From assembly GCF_900110925.1 (NCBI RefSeq), contig NZ_FOFP01000004.1, forward strand, positions 231,250 to 295,249: a stretch of 64,000 bases of DNA. The letters are read 5' to 3'. Shown piece by piece: positions 23,836-33,660 of the stretch. The notes beneath the pieces are model-generated. The model was not told the DNA's origin. It saw only the letters and a list, made by a program, of their open reading frames with translations, and ran no database searches. The translations under genes were made by a program, and so were the position numbers. The DNA comes from Pseudomonas cuatrocienegasensis. GTDB lineage: Bacteria; Pseudomonadota; Gammaproteobacteria; Pseudomonadales; Pseudomonadaceae. Each line of letters opens with the position of its first letter. Position 1 is the stretch's first letter.

Positions 23836-24495
23836 ATGCCTGGTTACCGCATCAAGTATTCGACCCTGAGCATTGGCCTGGAAGATTTCCACCTGTGCTC
23901 CCTGCGCGACAAACAACAGTATGCCGACGCCCAGGGCGCCGCCGAGCGCGCGGGGATTTCCTCGGCCACCTGGTCGCTGTTCGGCCAGCTCTGGCCCGCC
24001 GGTGAGGTACTGGCGCAGACCCTGAGTAGCATGCCGGTGGCCGGGCTGCGGATTCTCGAACTGGGTTGCGGCCTGGGCCTGACCAGTTTGCTGTTGCAGC
24101 GCCAGGGCGCGGACATTACCGCCAGCGATTACCACCCGCTGGCCGCCGAATTTCTGCTGCGCAATGCCGCGCTTAATGAGTTGTCGCCGATTCCGTATCG
24201 GCAATGCGACTGGGCCGAGACGGACGGCACGCTGGGCGTGTTCGATCTGATTATCGGCAGCGACCTGCTCTACGAGCGCAGCCATCCTGCCTTGCTCGCC
24301 GGCTTTATCGCCCGCCACGGTGCCGATGGCAGCCGGGTGCTGATCGTCGACCCGGCCCGGGGCAATGCCGCGCGCTTCAGCCGGCTGATGGCCGAGCTGG
24401 GTTACCGGCAGTTGGCGGACCGCATCAACCTGCTGGCTGACCCGCTGCTGCCGTTCCGGGGGCGGATTCTCAAGTACCAGCGGGAGGTGGCTTAG
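23836..24495 (+). CDS. Class I SAM-dependent methyltransferase
   Basis: 219 residues from the ATG at 23836; the open frame extends upstream through the MITE but is not protein-like there. SAM-binding motif I LRILELGCGLGLTSLLL (about 70-86), acidic loop ITASDYHP and post-motif FDLIIGSDLLYE are present, as in lysine/histidine-type methyltransferases (METTL/Methyltransf_16). Substrate unknown. The MITE sits just upstream and may influence its expression. Confidence 0.82.
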   Translation: MPGYRIKYSTLSIGLEDFHLCSLRDKQQYADAQGAAERAGISSATWSLFGQLWPAGEVLAQTLSSMPVAGLRILELGCGLGLTSLLLQRQGADITASDYHPLAAEFLLRNAALNELSPIPYRQCDWAETDGTLGVFDLIIGSDLLYERSHPALLAGFIARHGADGSRVLIVDPARGNAARFSRLMAELGYRQLADRINLLADPLLPFRGRILKYQREVA

Positions 24496-24542
24496 GCTAT
24501 GTGCCAACGGGGCGTTACAACCGCGATTCGGCTTGTGCAGGT

Positions 24543-24875
24543 GCGAAGGGGGCGCCTAAGCCGGTATTCGCGGTGGGGCCGCGAATTTCGCGAATAAATT
24601 CGCTCCTACAAAAACTGTAGCCTGGGTCGAGTGCAGCGACACCCGGGGCATTTCTGCCAGGTATCGCTGGGCTCGTTGGGTTTAACCAAAGCCCCGTGTA
24701 GGAGCGAAGGGGGCACCTAAGCCGGTATTCGCGGTGGGGCCGCGAATTTCGCGAATAAATTCGCTCCTACAAAAACTGTAGCCTGGGTAGAGTGCAGCGA
24801 CACCCGGGGCATTTCTGCCAGGTATCGCTGGGCTCGTCGGGTTTAACCAAAGCCCCGTGAGCGAAGGGGGCGCCT
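24543..24875. repeat. Two-and-a-bit direct repeats of ~160 bp
   Basis: The unit starting GCGAAGGGGGCGCCTAAGCC occurs at 24543, 24704 and (first bases only) 24861; the copies are almost identical. Each contains a GCGAATAAATTCGCTCCTAC REP half and a CTGGGT(C/A)GAGTGCAGCGACA segment. The latter family also appears near 37205-37290. No gene is present between 24496 and 24880. Confidence 0.88.
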
Positions 24876-24880
24876 AGCCT

Positions 24881-26686
24881 TTATTCGCGATGGGCCAGGT
24901 ACGCGCGCCAGCCGCCGAAGTGGCTGATGTCGACAGCGCCCTGCAGGCCGTAGGGTTCGCAGATAAAGCCGGTTTCCCAGGCGCCGCTGGCCAGTTGCAC
25001 CTTGCCCAGGCCGAGCGGGGCCGGGATGCCGGCGAGGAATGAACCCAGCTCGCTGCTCGGCAATTCCCAGACTTCCACCTCGATGGCCACGCCGCCTTCG
25101 CTGACGCGCAGCATGCCTGGGCGCGCGGGCGGGCCGCCGGCCAGTGCGTAGAGCTGATAATCAGGCGAGCTGTGGGTGGCTTCGAGCAGGCGTGCGCCGC
25201 GTTTGCGCAGTTGCCAGTTGAGTGGCAGGCCGTCGAGGTGCGCGCCGCAGACCACCACGCGGGTCAGGTCGTGGCGGGCGACGCTGCCGGCCACGGGCTG
25301 CTCCGCCGGTTGGCCACCGGCCAGGGGCCGGGCGTAGCGGCATTGCAGGGCGTCGGCCAGGCTCAGCAGGTATTGGTCGGTGAACGCCCGGCCGAACAGG
25401 GTCACGCCCCAGGGCAAGCCGTTGGCCATAAAGCCGGCGGGCACGGCGACGGCGGCGTAGTCGAGCATGTTCATAAAGTTGGTGTAGTAGCCCAGGTCGG
25501 AGTTGCGCTTGACCGGCTCGGCCTGCAACTCGGCCAGGGTGACCGGGCGCGGGTAGGCGGGGGTGAGCACGCAGTCGAGGCCATCGAGCAGGCGGTCGCA
25601 GAGCGCCTTCAATTCCTGCAGGCGGTATTGGGCGCGGAACAACTGCACGGCGGTGGTGCCCGGCGCTTTTTCCAGCACGGCCTTGATCACCGGCAGCACT
25701 GCATCGGGTTGCTGCTCGATCAGCTCGCCGGCCACGCTGTAACGCTCGGCCACCCAGGGGCCTTCATAGAGCAGGCGCGCGGCTTCGAGAAAGGGCGTGA
25801 AGTCGACCTCTACGGCTTCGCCACCCATGGCCTTGAGTTGTTCGATGCTGCGGGCGAACAGCGCCGGGCTCTCGCTGCAGCCGAGAAACTCCAGTTGGCT
25901 GGGCACGCCGAAGCGAAAGCCCGACCGCACGCTGCCAAATGCCGAGGCGTCGTTCCACAGCGGGTTGGCGCGGCTGTAGGCGTCCCGTGGGTCGAGTGTG
26001 GCGGTCAGGGCGAGCAGTTGGCTGGCCTCGCGGGCGCTGGCGGTGAAGAAGGTCACGCAGTCCAGGGTGCGACAGGCGGATACGACGCCGGCCGTGGAGA
26101 GCAGGCCCTTGGTGGCTTTGAGGCCGACCAGGTTGTTCAGCGCTGCCGGCACGCGGCCTGAGCCTGCGGTGTCGGTGCCGAGGGCGAAGCTGGCGACGCC
26201 GAGCGCCACGGCCAGGGACGAGCCGGCGCTGGAGCCGCCAGACGGATAGTCCGGGTGCACCGAGTTGCGGCAGGCGCCGTAGGGCGAGCGGGTGCCGTTG
26301 AGGCCGGTGGCGAACTGGTCGAGGTTGGCCTTGCCCAGCGGCACGGCGCCCAGGCGGATCAGTTGTTCGACCAGGGTGGCACTTTGTGTGGGCGTGTAGG
26401 CAAAGGCCGGGCAGGCGGCGGTGGTGGGGATGCCGGCCAGGTCGATGTTGTCCTTGATGGCGAAGGGCACGCCAAACAGCGGCAGCTCGGCGGGCGACTT
26501 GCCGTCCAGGGCGGCGAGGTAGGGCTCCAGCTCTGCTTCGGTGAGCAGGTGGATAAACAGGTTGAATTCCGGGTTGAGCGCTGCGGCCTTGTCGCGCAGG
26601 GCGGCGATCAGTTGGCGCGGGCTCAGGTTGCCGTTGCTGTAGGCGGTTTTCAGTGCGCCGAGGCGCAGGTCGAATGTGTGGGGCAT
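24881..26686 (-). CDS. atzF: Allophanate hydrolase
   Basis: 601 residues. Amidase-signature domain (about 1-450) with the catalytic Lys (FAIKDNIDLAG), the GSS motif (YPSGGSSAGSS) and the nucleophile region (TDTAGSGRVPAALN). A C-terminal domain with YQLYALAGGPPARPG follows, as in full-length AtzF. Hydrolyses allophanate to CO2 and ammonia. It is the last gene of the riboswitch-led operon and completes the carboxylase pathway. A REP sequence separates it from the carboxylase gene. Confidence 0.94.
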   Translation of the reverse strand: MPHTFDLRLGALKTAYSNGNLSPRQLIAALRDKAAALNPEFNLFIHLLTEAELEPYLAALDGKSPAELPLFGVPFAIKDNIDLAGIPTTAACPAFAYTPTQSATLVEQLIRLGAVPLGKANLDQFATGLNGTRSPYGACRNSVHPDYPSGGSSAGSSLAVALGVASFALGTDTAGSGRVPAALNNLVGLKATKGLLSTAGVVSACRTLDCVTFFTASAREASQLLALTATLDPRDAYSRANPLWNDASAFGSVRSGFRFGVPSQLEFLGCSESPALFARSIEQLKAMGGEAVEVDFTPFLEAARLLYEGPWVAERYSVAGELIEQQPDAVLPVIKAVLEKAPGTTAVQLFRAQYRLQELKALCDRLLDGLDCVLTPAYPRPVTLAELQAEPVKRNSDLGYYTNFMNMLDYAAVAVPAGFMANGLPWGVTLFGRAFTDQYLLSLADALQCRYARPLAGGQPAEQPVAGSVARHDLTRVVVCGAHLDGLPLNWQLRKRGARLLEATHSSPDYQLYALAGGPPARPGMLRVSEGGVAIEVEVWELPSSELGSFLAGIPAPLGLGKVQLASGAWETGFICEPYGLQGAVDISHFGGWRAYLAHRE

Positions 26687-26740
26687 GTCAGGTTTCCTTG
26701 TGGGTTTCGCTCTGCCTGGGCATTGGCTGGGTGGCGCCGC

Positions 26741-26793
26741 GTGTTAGCCGCGATAGCGCCTATGGCTTGTCGCGGCTAAAGCCCCTCCCACGC
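26741..26793. repeat. REP palindrome between the carboxylase and atzF genes
   Basis: TTAGCCGCGATAG and CGCGGCTAAAGCCCCTCCCA inverted units of the GTGGGAGGGGCT family. Confidence 0.75.
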
Positions 26794-26799
26794 CGTGGT

Positions 26800-29700
26800 T
26801 TATTCGGGCTGTGGCTCTTGCAACACCACCACCCGCTGGCCGGCGCGCACTGGCGAGCCGGGCTGCACGAGGACCTCGCTTATCACCCCGTCGCGTGGGG
26901 CGGTGAGGGGGATTTCCATCTTCATCGACTCCAGAATCACCAGCACATCGCCCGCCTGGACCCGGTCACCGACGCTCACCTGCACCTGCCAGAGGTTGCC
27001 AGCGATATGGCTGTCGATGCCGTGCTGGCCGGTGCTGAGCGGGGCGTCTTCGCCGACCTCGGCAAGCACCTCCTCGCTGTCGAAGTGCGCCTGGCCGGAC
27101 TCGATCCAGCGCTGGCGCTCGGCGTCGAAGGCGCCGCGTTGCTGGCTGCGGAACGCGGCAATGCCGTCGGCCTCTTGCTCAAGGAAGTGCTGGTAGTCAG
27201 CCAGGGCCAGTTCGCTGTGCTCGATGCGCAGCGGGTAGCGGCCCAGGGGGAAGTCGCGGCGGATGCGCAGCAACTCGTCGGCCGAGACCGGGTAGAAGCG
27301 GATCTGGTCGAAGAAGCGCAGCAGCCAGGGTTTGCCGTCATAGGCGGCGACTTCGCGGTAGCGGTTCCACATCTGCAGGGTGCGGCCGACGAACTGGTAG
27401 CCGCCGGGGCCTTCCATGCCGTACACGCACATATAGGCGCCGCCGATGCCCACGGAATTCTCGGCGGTCCAGGTGCGTGCCGGGTTGTACTTGGTGGTGA
27501 CCAGGCGGTGGCGCGGGTCCAGCGGCGTGGCCACCGGCGCGCCGAGGTAGACGTCGCCCAGGCCCATCACCAGGTAGCTGGCGTCGAACACGGTGCGGTA
27601 GACCTCGTCGAGGTTGGGCAGGTCGTTGATGCGGCGGATAAATTCCAGGTTGCTCGGGCACCAGGGCGCGTCCTTGCGCACCGTGGTCATGTATTTGTCG
27701 ATGGCCAACTGGCAGGCCGGGTCGTCCCAGGACAGTGGCAGGTGGACAATGCGCGAGGGCACGCGCAGGTCTTGCGCGGCGCACACGGCGTCCCACTCGC
27801 CGACGATGATCGCCAGGAGGTTGGCCAGGGACAGGGTTTCCGGCTGGTAATGCACCTGCAGCGAGCGGATGCCGGGGGTGAGGTCGATCACCCCGTCCAG
27901 CGCCTTGGCCTCCAGCGCCTGCATCAGCGCGTGGCCACGGAAGCGCAGCACCAGGTCCAGCTCCGGTGCGCCGATTTCCAGCAGCAGGTGGGTGTCGCCG
28001 GACAGGCGCGCGACCAGGCGTTTATCGGCCTCGCCGATATCGAGGACGATGGGGGAGGTCAACGCCGTCATGGGGGCTGTGGGAGGGGCTTCAGCCGCGA
28101 CAGAAGCGACATCATTTTCGCGGCTAAAGCCCCTCCCACGAAGATCTGCGTACTCGAAGTCGTTGGCCTTGGCCAATTGCCGTGCGACTTCGATGCTGAC
28201 CGGCGCAAAGCGCACCTTGTCGCCGGCTTTGAGCTGGCCGAGCTGCCACAGGTCCGCCTCGATGATGGTCACCGGGCAGACGAAGCCGCCGAGGCTCGGG
28301 CCGTCCGGGCCGAGGATCACCGGCATGTCACCGGTGAAGTCCACGGCGCCGATGGCGTAGGGGTTGTCATGGATGTTGGAGGGGTGCAGACCGGCTTCGC
28401 CGCCGCTGTCGCGTACCCACTCCGGCTTGGGGCCGATCAGGCGCACGCCGGTACGGCTGGAGTTGAAGTGCACTTCCCAGGCGGTGGCGAAGAAGGTGGC
28501 GATATAGCCTTCGGTGAAGTATTCCGGCGCGCCGTGGGGGCCGTAGATCACGCGGATTTCGCGCACGGCCGGCAGGGCATCGCAAAGCTCGGCGGGCAGT
28601 TGTGCGCCGGCCGTGGCGTCGTTGAGCGCTGGCAGGTGCAGCACGTCGCCGGCACGCAGGGCACGGCCAGCGTGGCCGCCAAACTGGCCGAGGGTAAAGG
28701 TGCTTTTGCTGCCCAGATAATCCGGCACCTGGACGCCGCCGCGCAGGCTCAGGTAGCTGCGTGCGCCGGCGCCGGCAATGGTGCCGAAACTCAGAGTGCT
28801 GCCGGCGGTGATCAGCAGCGCGGTGTTCATCGACTGGGCGATGCCGTCGAGGCTCAGCGGTATTTCGGCGCCGGTAACCGCGATGACCGCGTCGGTGTTG
28901 AAGCGCAGGGTCGGGCCGCTCATGGTGATTTCCAGGCCAGCGGAGCCTTCGGGGTTGCCGAGCAGGCGGTTGCCCAAGCGCAGCGCGCGGCTGTCCATCG
29001 GCCCCGACGGCGGCACGCCCACGGCCCAGTAACCGATGCGACCGGGGACGTCTTGCACGGTGGTCTGGGTGCCGCCGCTGAGCACCTCGAAGGTGTTGGC
29101 GCGGTACACCAGGCCGTCCAGGCAACGGGTCCAGGGCTGGCCTGTGGCAAAAGGCGCGTCGGCGAGAATCTGCCGCAGGTAGTCGCGGTTGCATTCCACG
29201 CCGTACAGCACCGAGTCGGCCAGGGCCTGGCTCAGGGCGGCGCTGGCTTTTTCACGGCTGGGCGCCCAGGTGATGACTTTGGCGATCATCGGGTCGAAGT
29301 AGGGCGGGATTTCGCAGCCGGCCTCGACCCAGGTGTCGATGCGCAGGTGGTGTCCATCGGCGGGCGGAAACTGCACGGCGGTGAGCAGACCAGGGCTGGG
29401 CTGAAAATCCCGGCCCGGATCTTCGGCGTACAGCCGTGCCTGGATCGCGTGGCCGCTTGGCGACAGGTTGCGTGCCAGTTCGCTCAGTGGCGGCAGGTCG
29501 CCGGCGGCCAGTTCGACCATCCAGCGCACCAGGTCGACGCCCCAGACTTGTTCGGTAACGCCATGCTCGACCTGCAGGCGGGTGTTCACTTCAAGAAAGT
29601 AGAAGCGCTCGGCCTCGCTGTCGTAGACAAACTCGACCGTGCCAGCGCTGCGGTAGCTGACCGCCTTGGCCAGCTTGATCGCGGCCGCGCACAGCTCATC

Positions 29701-30453
29701 GGCCATGCCGGCTGGCAGGTTCGGTGCGGGGGTTTCTTCCAGCACTTTCTGGTTACGCCGCTGCACCGAGCAGTCGCGCACGCCGAGGGCGATAACTTCG
29801 CCCTGGCCGTCGCCGAACACCTGCACTTCCAAGTGGCGGGCGCGCTGGATGTACTTTTCGATAAATACGCCGCTGTCGCTGAAGTTGTTCTGCCCCAGGC
29901 GCTTGACCGCCTCGAAGGCGTCGCTCAGCTCGGTGGCGCTGTTGCACACGCGCATGCCGATGCCACCGCCACCGGCGGTACTTTTCAGCATCACCGGGTA
30001 ACCGACCTGCTCGCCGGCGATCAGTGCGGCATCGAGGTCTGCCAGCAACTCGGTGCCTTCAAGCATCGGCACGCCATGCTGCTTGGCCAGGGCGCGGGCG
30101 GTGTGTTTGAGGCCGAACACGCGCAACTGTTCAGGCGTCGGGCCGACGAAGGCGATACCCGCGGCCTCGCAGGCTTCGGCGAAGGCGGCGTTTTCGGAGA
30201 GGAAGCCGTAGCCGGGGTGGATGGCCTGGGCGCCGCTGCGTTTGGCGACGTCGAGAATCTTTTCGACCGCGAGGTAAGTGCCGGCCGCCGGGCCTTCGCC
30301 CAGGCTGTAGGCCTCATCGGCCTGTTGCAGGTGCAGGCTGGCGAGGTCGGCTTCGGAGTACACGGCCACGCCGCCCACCTGCAATTCACGCAGGGTGCGC
30401 AGGATGCGGCAGGCAATGGCGCCACGGTTGGCGATCAGCAGTTTGGTGAACAT
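26800..30453 (-). CDS. uca: Biotin-dependent urea/guanidine carboxylase
   Basis: 1217 residues in urea-carboxylase order. Biotin carboxylase (1-450; MLKSTAGGGGIGMRV, EVNTRLQVEHGVTE) is followed by a KipA-like AHS2 domain (about 470-770), a KipI-like AHS1 domain (about 795-1010), a linker domain and a biotinyl domain with ESMKMEIPLTAP (about 1165). Urea carboxylases make allophanate. The guanidine-I riboswitch and DUF1989 partners suggest the true substrate is guanidine, giving carboxyguanidine. Residues about 771-791 are encoded by an in-frame REP element (28078-28140). Confidence 0.9.
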   Translation of the reverse strand: MFTKLLIANRGAIACRILRTLRELQVGGVAVYSEADLASLHLQQADEAYSLGEGPAAGTYLAVEKILDVAKRSGAQAIHPGYGFLSENAAFAEACEAAGIAFVGPTPEQLRVFGLKHTARALAKQHGVPMLEGTELLADLDAALIAGEQVGYPVMLKSTAGGGGIGMRVCNSATELSDAFEAVKRLGQNNFSDSGVFIEKYIQRARHLEVQVFGDGQGEVIALGVRDCSVQRRNQKVLEETPAPNLPAGMADELCAAAIKLAKAVSYRSAGTVEFVYDSEAERFYFLEVNTRLQVEHGVTEQVWGVDLVRWMVELAAGDLPPLSELARNLSPSGHAIQARLYAEDPGRDFQPSPGLLTAVQFPPADGHHLRIDTWVEAGCEIPPYFDPMIAKVITWAPSREKASAALSQALADSVLYGVECNRDYLRQILADAPFATGQPWTRCLDGLVYRANTFEVLSGGTQTTVQDVPGRIGYWAVGVPPSGPMDSRALRLGNRLLGNPEGSAGLEITMSGPTLRFNTDAVIAVTGAEIPLSLDGIAQSMNTALLITAGSTLSFGTIAGAGARSYLSLRGGVQVPDYLGSKSTFTLGQFGGHAGRALRAGDVLHLPALNDATAGAQLPAELCDALPAVREIRVIYGPHGAPEYFTEGYIATFFATAWEVHFNSSRTGVRLIGPKPEWVRDSGGEAGLHPSNIHDNPYAIGAVDFTGDMPVILGPDGPSLGGFVCPVTIIEADLWQLGQLKAGDKVRFAPVSIEVARQLAKANDFEYADLRGRGFSRENDVASVAAEAPPTAPMTALTSPIVLDIGEADKRLVARLSGDTHLLLEIGAPELDLVLRFRGHALMQALEAKALDGVIDLTPGIRSLQVHYQPETLSLANLLAIIVGEWDAVCAAQDLRVPSRIVHLPLSWDDPACQLAIDKYMTTVRKDAPWCPSNLEFIRRINDLPNLDEVYRTVFDASYLVMGLGDVYLGAPVATPLDPRHRLVTTKYNPARTWTAENSVGIGGAYMCVYGMEGPGGYQFVGRTLQMWNRYREVAAYDGKPWLLRFFDQIRFYPVSADELLRIRRDFPLGRYPLRIEHSELALADYQHFLEQEADGIAAFRSQQRGAFDAERQRWIESGQAHFDSEEVLAEVGEDAPLSTGQHGIDSHIAGNLWQVQVSVGDRVQAGDVLVILESMKMEIPLTAPRDGVISEVLVQPGSPVRAGQRVVVLQEPQPE
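28078..28140. repeat. REP palindrome inside the carboxylase coding region
   Basis: GTGGGAGGGGCTTCAGCCGC ... CGCGGCTAAAGCCCCTCCCA, the same family as at 7831 and 26741. Its length keeps the reading frame and it encodes about 20 residues (GFSRENDVASVAAEAPPTA) between the AHS2 and AHS1 domains. Confidence 0.85.
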
Positions 30454-30539
30454 TCGAGGTGTCCTCGAAAGGGGCGGGCCGTCCCGCGGTATTGGGTCTG
30501 CACCCCGGTCGTCCGGGGTGGGAAATCATCTGTAGTTGC

Positions 30540-30648
30540 TATTCGTAGGGTGGAAAACCGCGAAGCGTTTTCCACGGGGTGGTCATCCACCGTTCAGCCG
30601 TCAAGATCCGGTGGATGTAAAAAGCGACATCCACCCTACGGTCTTCAA
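30540..30648. repeat. GTAGGGTGGA-type palindromic repeat, copy 1
   Basis: CGTAGGGTGGAAAACCGCGA at one end and GCGACATCCACCCTACGGTC at the other form an imperfect inverted repeat. A related element lies at 37310-37383. It fills the gap between the carboxylase and DUF1989 genes. Confidence 0.75.
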
Positions 30649-31280
30649 TCCCACACCAACACCTCGGCCGGGGTCGGGTTGTAGCCGTTGCAGGGGTTGT
30701 TGAGCTGTGGACAGTTGGAGATCAGCACGATGATGTCCATGTGCGCGACCAGTTCGACGTACTTGCCGGCGGCGGAGATGCCGTCCTCGAAGGTCAGGCC
30801 ACCTTCGGGGGTGACTGGCACGTTCATAAAGAAGTTGATGTTGGCGCTGATGTCGGCCTTGTTCAGGCGGCCGTCGTGCAGGCTGGCACGTAAGAAGTTG
30901 TCGCGGCAGCTGTGCATGTAGCGCTTGTCGAGGGCGTAGCGCACGGTGTTGCTTTCCTGGGCGCAGGCACCGCCCAGGGTGTCGTGGCGGCCGCAGGTAT
31001 CGGCGCTGATGGTCAGCATCGGCTGGCCGAGGTTGGAATAGAGCACGCTGCCGGTGGTCAGGTAGACGCGGTTCTGTTTGCGCAGGGTGCGTTGCACGTC
31101 ATAGCGCTCGCGCGGGTTCTGCGCGCTGTAGAACAGGGTGTCGACTGCCTGGTTGCCTTCCAGGTCGAGCAGGCGCAGGGTCTGGCCGGCCTTGATTTCG
31201 GTGATAAAGGGCTCGCCGGCGCCGATGGTGGCGCGGTACACGGCCGCTTCCGGATGTTTGTCGCTGTGGGTGAGCGTCAT
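30645..31280 (-). CDS. DUF1989 protein, UAAP2 / carboxyguanidine deiminase subunit
   Basis: 211 residues with the DUF1989 core ([37 protein letters not shown]). The family was long named urea-carboxylase-associated protein. Together with its paralogue it forms the two-subunit carboxyguanidine deiminase (CgdAB) of guanidine-degrading bacteria, converting carboxyguanidine to allophanate and ammonia. Conserved Cys/His in TCGRHDT may bind metal. Ten bases separate it from the paralogue upstream. Confidence 0.88.
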   Translation of the reverse strand: MTLTHSDKHPEAAVYRATIGAGEPFITEIKAGQTLRLLDLEGNQAVDTLFYSAQNPRERYDVQRTLRKQNRVYLTTGSVLYSNLGQPMLTISADTCGRHDTLGGACAQESNTVRYALDKRYMHSCRDNFLRASLHDGRLNKADISANINFFMNVPVTPEGGLTFEDGISAAGKYVELVAHMDIIVLISNCPQLNNPCNGYNPTPAEVLVWD

Positions 31281-31290
31281 GTTGGCGTCC

Positions 31291-32019
31291 TCAGATGTAC
31301 AGGCGTTCGGTGTTGTGGAAGCCGCGGCCGTTCTCCGGGCGCGAGGTGCGACAGAGCACGCTGATGCCGTCGCTCTCGACCTTGCTCCAGTTCAGTTGCA
31401 CCGGCTTGGGTGCATACACCGGGTTGGGGTCCATGGGGTGTTGCAGGGCGGTGAGCACCACCAGGGTGTCCATCGGCGCGTACAGCTCGATGTAGTCGCC
31501 TGCCTTGGAGTTGTCCGGCTGGAAGTGGAGGCAGCCGTCGCCATCGACCGTGACCTTGCTGAACAGATTCAGGCACATCAGCAGGTCGGCCAGGCCCAGG
31601 TTCCACTTGCCCATTTCCACCAGCAGGTTGTCCACGCCGTTGCGGAAGAAACCGTTGCGCAGCGCTTGGTAGCTGCCGCTGCCGTACTTCTCCTGCACCT
31701 CGGCGGCCGAGAGCACGCCGCCGAAGCTGTCGTGCCAGCCGCAGGTGTCGGCGGTGATGGCGGCGAGCACGCGGCCCATGTCCGAGTACAGGCAGTGGCC
31801 GGCGGTGAGCTTGGCGGTGTGCTGGCCTTTGAGCGAGTCCGGCAGGTTCAGCCGTTCGCTTTTCTCAGCGGCATTGAGCAGCAGCAGGCTGACGTTGGCG
31901 CCGCCTTCGAGGTCGGTGATGCGCAGCAGTTGGCCGCGTTTGAGGACGAAGGAGGTATGCCCGCCGCCGGGGACGGTTTCGTCGTACAGGCTGGGGCGCA
32001 GGGTGAGCGAGGCTGTCAT
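31291..32019 (-). CDS. DUF1989 protein, UAAP1 / carboxyguanidine deiminase subunit
   Basis: 242 residues, paralogue of the downstream gene, with [21 protein letters not shown] and [18 protein letters not shown]. Larger, as usual for the UAAP1 member of the pair. Predicted cytoplasmic partner for carboxyguanidine deimination, acting between the carboxylase and AtzF. Located 9 bp downstream of the ABC ATPase gene in the same operon. Confidence 0.88.
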   Translation of the reverse strand: MTASLTLRPSLYDETVPGGGHTSFVLKRGQLLRITDLEGGANVSLLLLNAAEKSERLNLPDSLKGQHTAKLTAGHCLYSDMGRVLAAITADTCGWHDSFGGVLSAAEVQEKYGSGSYQALRNGFFRNGVDNLLVEMGKWNLGLADLLMCLNLFSKVTVDGDGCLHFQPDNSKAGDYIELYAPMDTLVVLTALQHPMDPNPVYAPKPVQLNWSKVESDGISVLCRTSRPENGRGFHNTERLYI

Positions 32020-32028
32020 GGTGGCTCC

Positions 32029-32820
32029 TTAGACGGCGGGTTGCAGGCCGGCGGTGATGTGCGCCGGCAGTGCGTCGACGGCGGCGCGCGTGGCGCGGCG
32101 GTCGCTGTTCAAGGGGATGTCGTAGGTGATGCGCGCACCGAAGGCATTCGGGGCGTGGGGGTCGATACGGGTCTTGTCGAACACCAGCAGGCGGGTGCCG
32201 AGGCTGAAGCCTTCGCTGAGGTCATGGGTGACCATAAATACGGTCAGACGGGTCTCGTTCCACAGCTCCAGCAGCAGGCCGTGCATGTCCTTGCGGATGC
32301 CGGGGTCGAGCGCGCCGAAGGGTTCGTCGAGCAGCAGCACGCGCGGCTTCATGATCAGCGCCTGGGCAATCGCCAGGCGTTGCTGCATGCCGCCGGAGAG
32401 CTGGGTTGGGTACTTGTCCAGGGCATGGCCGAGGCCGACCTTGGTGAGCATCTGCGCGGCCTGTTCGCGGGCCTCGCGCTTGGCGCTGCCGAGCAGCCGG
32501 CCGAGCAGCGGCGAACGCGGCAGTTCCAGGCCGATGGCGACGTTGTCCAGCACCGTCAGGTGGGGGAACACCGAGTAGCGCTGGAACACCACGCCACGGC
32601 TGGCATCCGGTTCGCCGGCCAGGGGTTGCCCAGCCAGCAGAATCTGCCCACGGCTGGCGCGCTCCTGGCCGAGCAGCAGGCGCAGAAAGGTCGACTTGCC
32701 GCAACCGGAGGCACCGACCAGGGTGCAGAACTCGCCTTCGGCGATGTTCAGATTCAGGCGCTCTAAAACAACTTGGTCGCCGTATTCCTGCCAGACATTT
32801 TTGACCTGAATAAAACTCAT
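32029..32820 (-). CDS. ABC transporter ATP-binding protein
   Basis: 263 residues with Walker A GASGCGKST (about 36-44), signature LSGGMQQRLAIAQAL, Walker B RVLLLDEPFGALD and the H-loop VTHDL. It groups by pattern with nitrate/sulfonate/taurine-type importers (SsuB/TauB-like). Its start overlaps the permease end by 4 bp. Given the riboswitch and the downstream pathway, guanidine or a related nitrogen compound is the probable cargo. Confidence 0.92.
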   Translation of the reverse strand: MSFIQVKNVWQEYGDQVVLERLNLNIAEGEFCTLVGASGCGKSTFLRLLLGQERASRGQILLAGQPLAGEPDASRGVVFQRYSVFPHLTVLDNVAIGLELPRSPLLGRLLGSAKREAREQAAQMLTKVGLGHALDKYPTQLSGGMQQRLAIAQALIMKPRVLLLDEPFGALDPGIRKDMHGLLLELWNETRLTVFMVTHDLSEGFSLGTRLLVFDKTRIDPHAPNAFGARITYDIPLNSDRRATRAAVDALPAHITAGLQPAV

Positions 32821-33632
32821 GCCTTGGCTCCTTCATACCAGGGGAAGCACAGGCGGGTCAGCTGGCGCAGGCCCAGGTCCATCAGCCAGGCGAGCAGGGT
32901 GATCCACAGCACGTAGGGCAGGATCACATCCATGGCCATATAGCGACGTACCAGGAAGATCCGGTAGCCCAGGCCGTCGGTGCTGGCGATGGCTTCGGCG
33001 GCGATCAGGAACAGCCAGGCTGAGCCGAGCACCAAGCGCAGGGCGATCAGCAGGCGCGGCAGGATCTGCGGCAGCACCACGCGCAGGATCAGGGTCCAGG
33101 TGCTGGCGCCGAGGGTTTGCGCCTTGATCAGCAATTCCGGCGGGATTTCCCGGGCACGCTGTTCCAGGTCGCGGGCCAGCACCGGGGTGATGCCGATAAC
33201 GATCAGCATCACCTTGGACAATTCGCCGAGGCCAAAGACGATAAACAGGATCGGCAGAATCGCCAGCGGCGGGACCATCGACAACACCGTGAGCAAGGGC
33301 GACAGCGGCGCACTGAACAGCGGCAGGGTGCCGGCGGCGATGCCCAGGCACAGGCCCACGGCTGCCGCGATGCCCAGGCCCATGGCCAGGCGTTTGAGGC
33401 TGGCAGCGGTGTCTTCCCAGAACAGGTAGTTACCGCTGCGCTTGTCTTCGGTGAAGGCCAGACGATCGACCGCAGCGGCCATCTGACTGGCGCTGGGTAG
33501 CAGCTTGTCGTTGGGGTTGTCGGCCAGGCGCTGCGCCGAGCCCACGAAGTAGGCGAACAGCAGCAGGGCGAAGGGCAGCAACACCAGCATCAGGCGGCCG
33601 CTGCGGTCCGGGTGGCGATTGATCAGGCGCAT
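32817..33632 (-). CDS. ABC transporter permease
   Basis: 271 residues from the ATG at 33632; the longer frame to 33695 comes from a repeat sequence. Several membrane helices and the binding-protein-dependent transport signature (EIPPELLIKAQTLGASTWTLILRVVLPQILP, EAA-loop). SsuC/TauC type. Co-transcribed with the ATPase gene (4-bp overlap). Confidence 0.92.
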   Translation of the reverse strand: MRLINRHPDRSGRLMLVLLPFALLLFAYFVGSAQRLADNPNDKLLPSASQMAAAVDRLAFTEDKRSGNYLFWEDTAASLKRLAMGLGIAAAVGLCLGIAAGTLPLFSAPLSPLLTVLSMVPPLAILPILFIVFGLGELSKVMLIVIGITPVLARDLEQRAREIPPELLIKAQTLGASTWTLILRVVLPQILPRLLIALRLVLGSAWLFLIAAEAIASTDGLGYRIFLVRRYMAMDVILPYVLWITLLAWLMDLGLRQLTRLCFPWYEGAKA

Positions 33633-33660
33633 GGGGCTATCTCTTGGTGGAACAAGCGCT

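Noticed and set aside
23557..24507. 316-codon minus-strand frame opposite the methyltransferase gene
   Set aside because: Antisense to a SAM-binding methyltransferase with clear motifs, and it extends through the MITE.
26653..30684. A 1343-codon open frame on the plus strand across the carboxylase gene
   Set aside because: It is antisense to a clearly conserved biotin carboxylase; long antisense frames are common in high-GC DNA, and this one has no family motifs.
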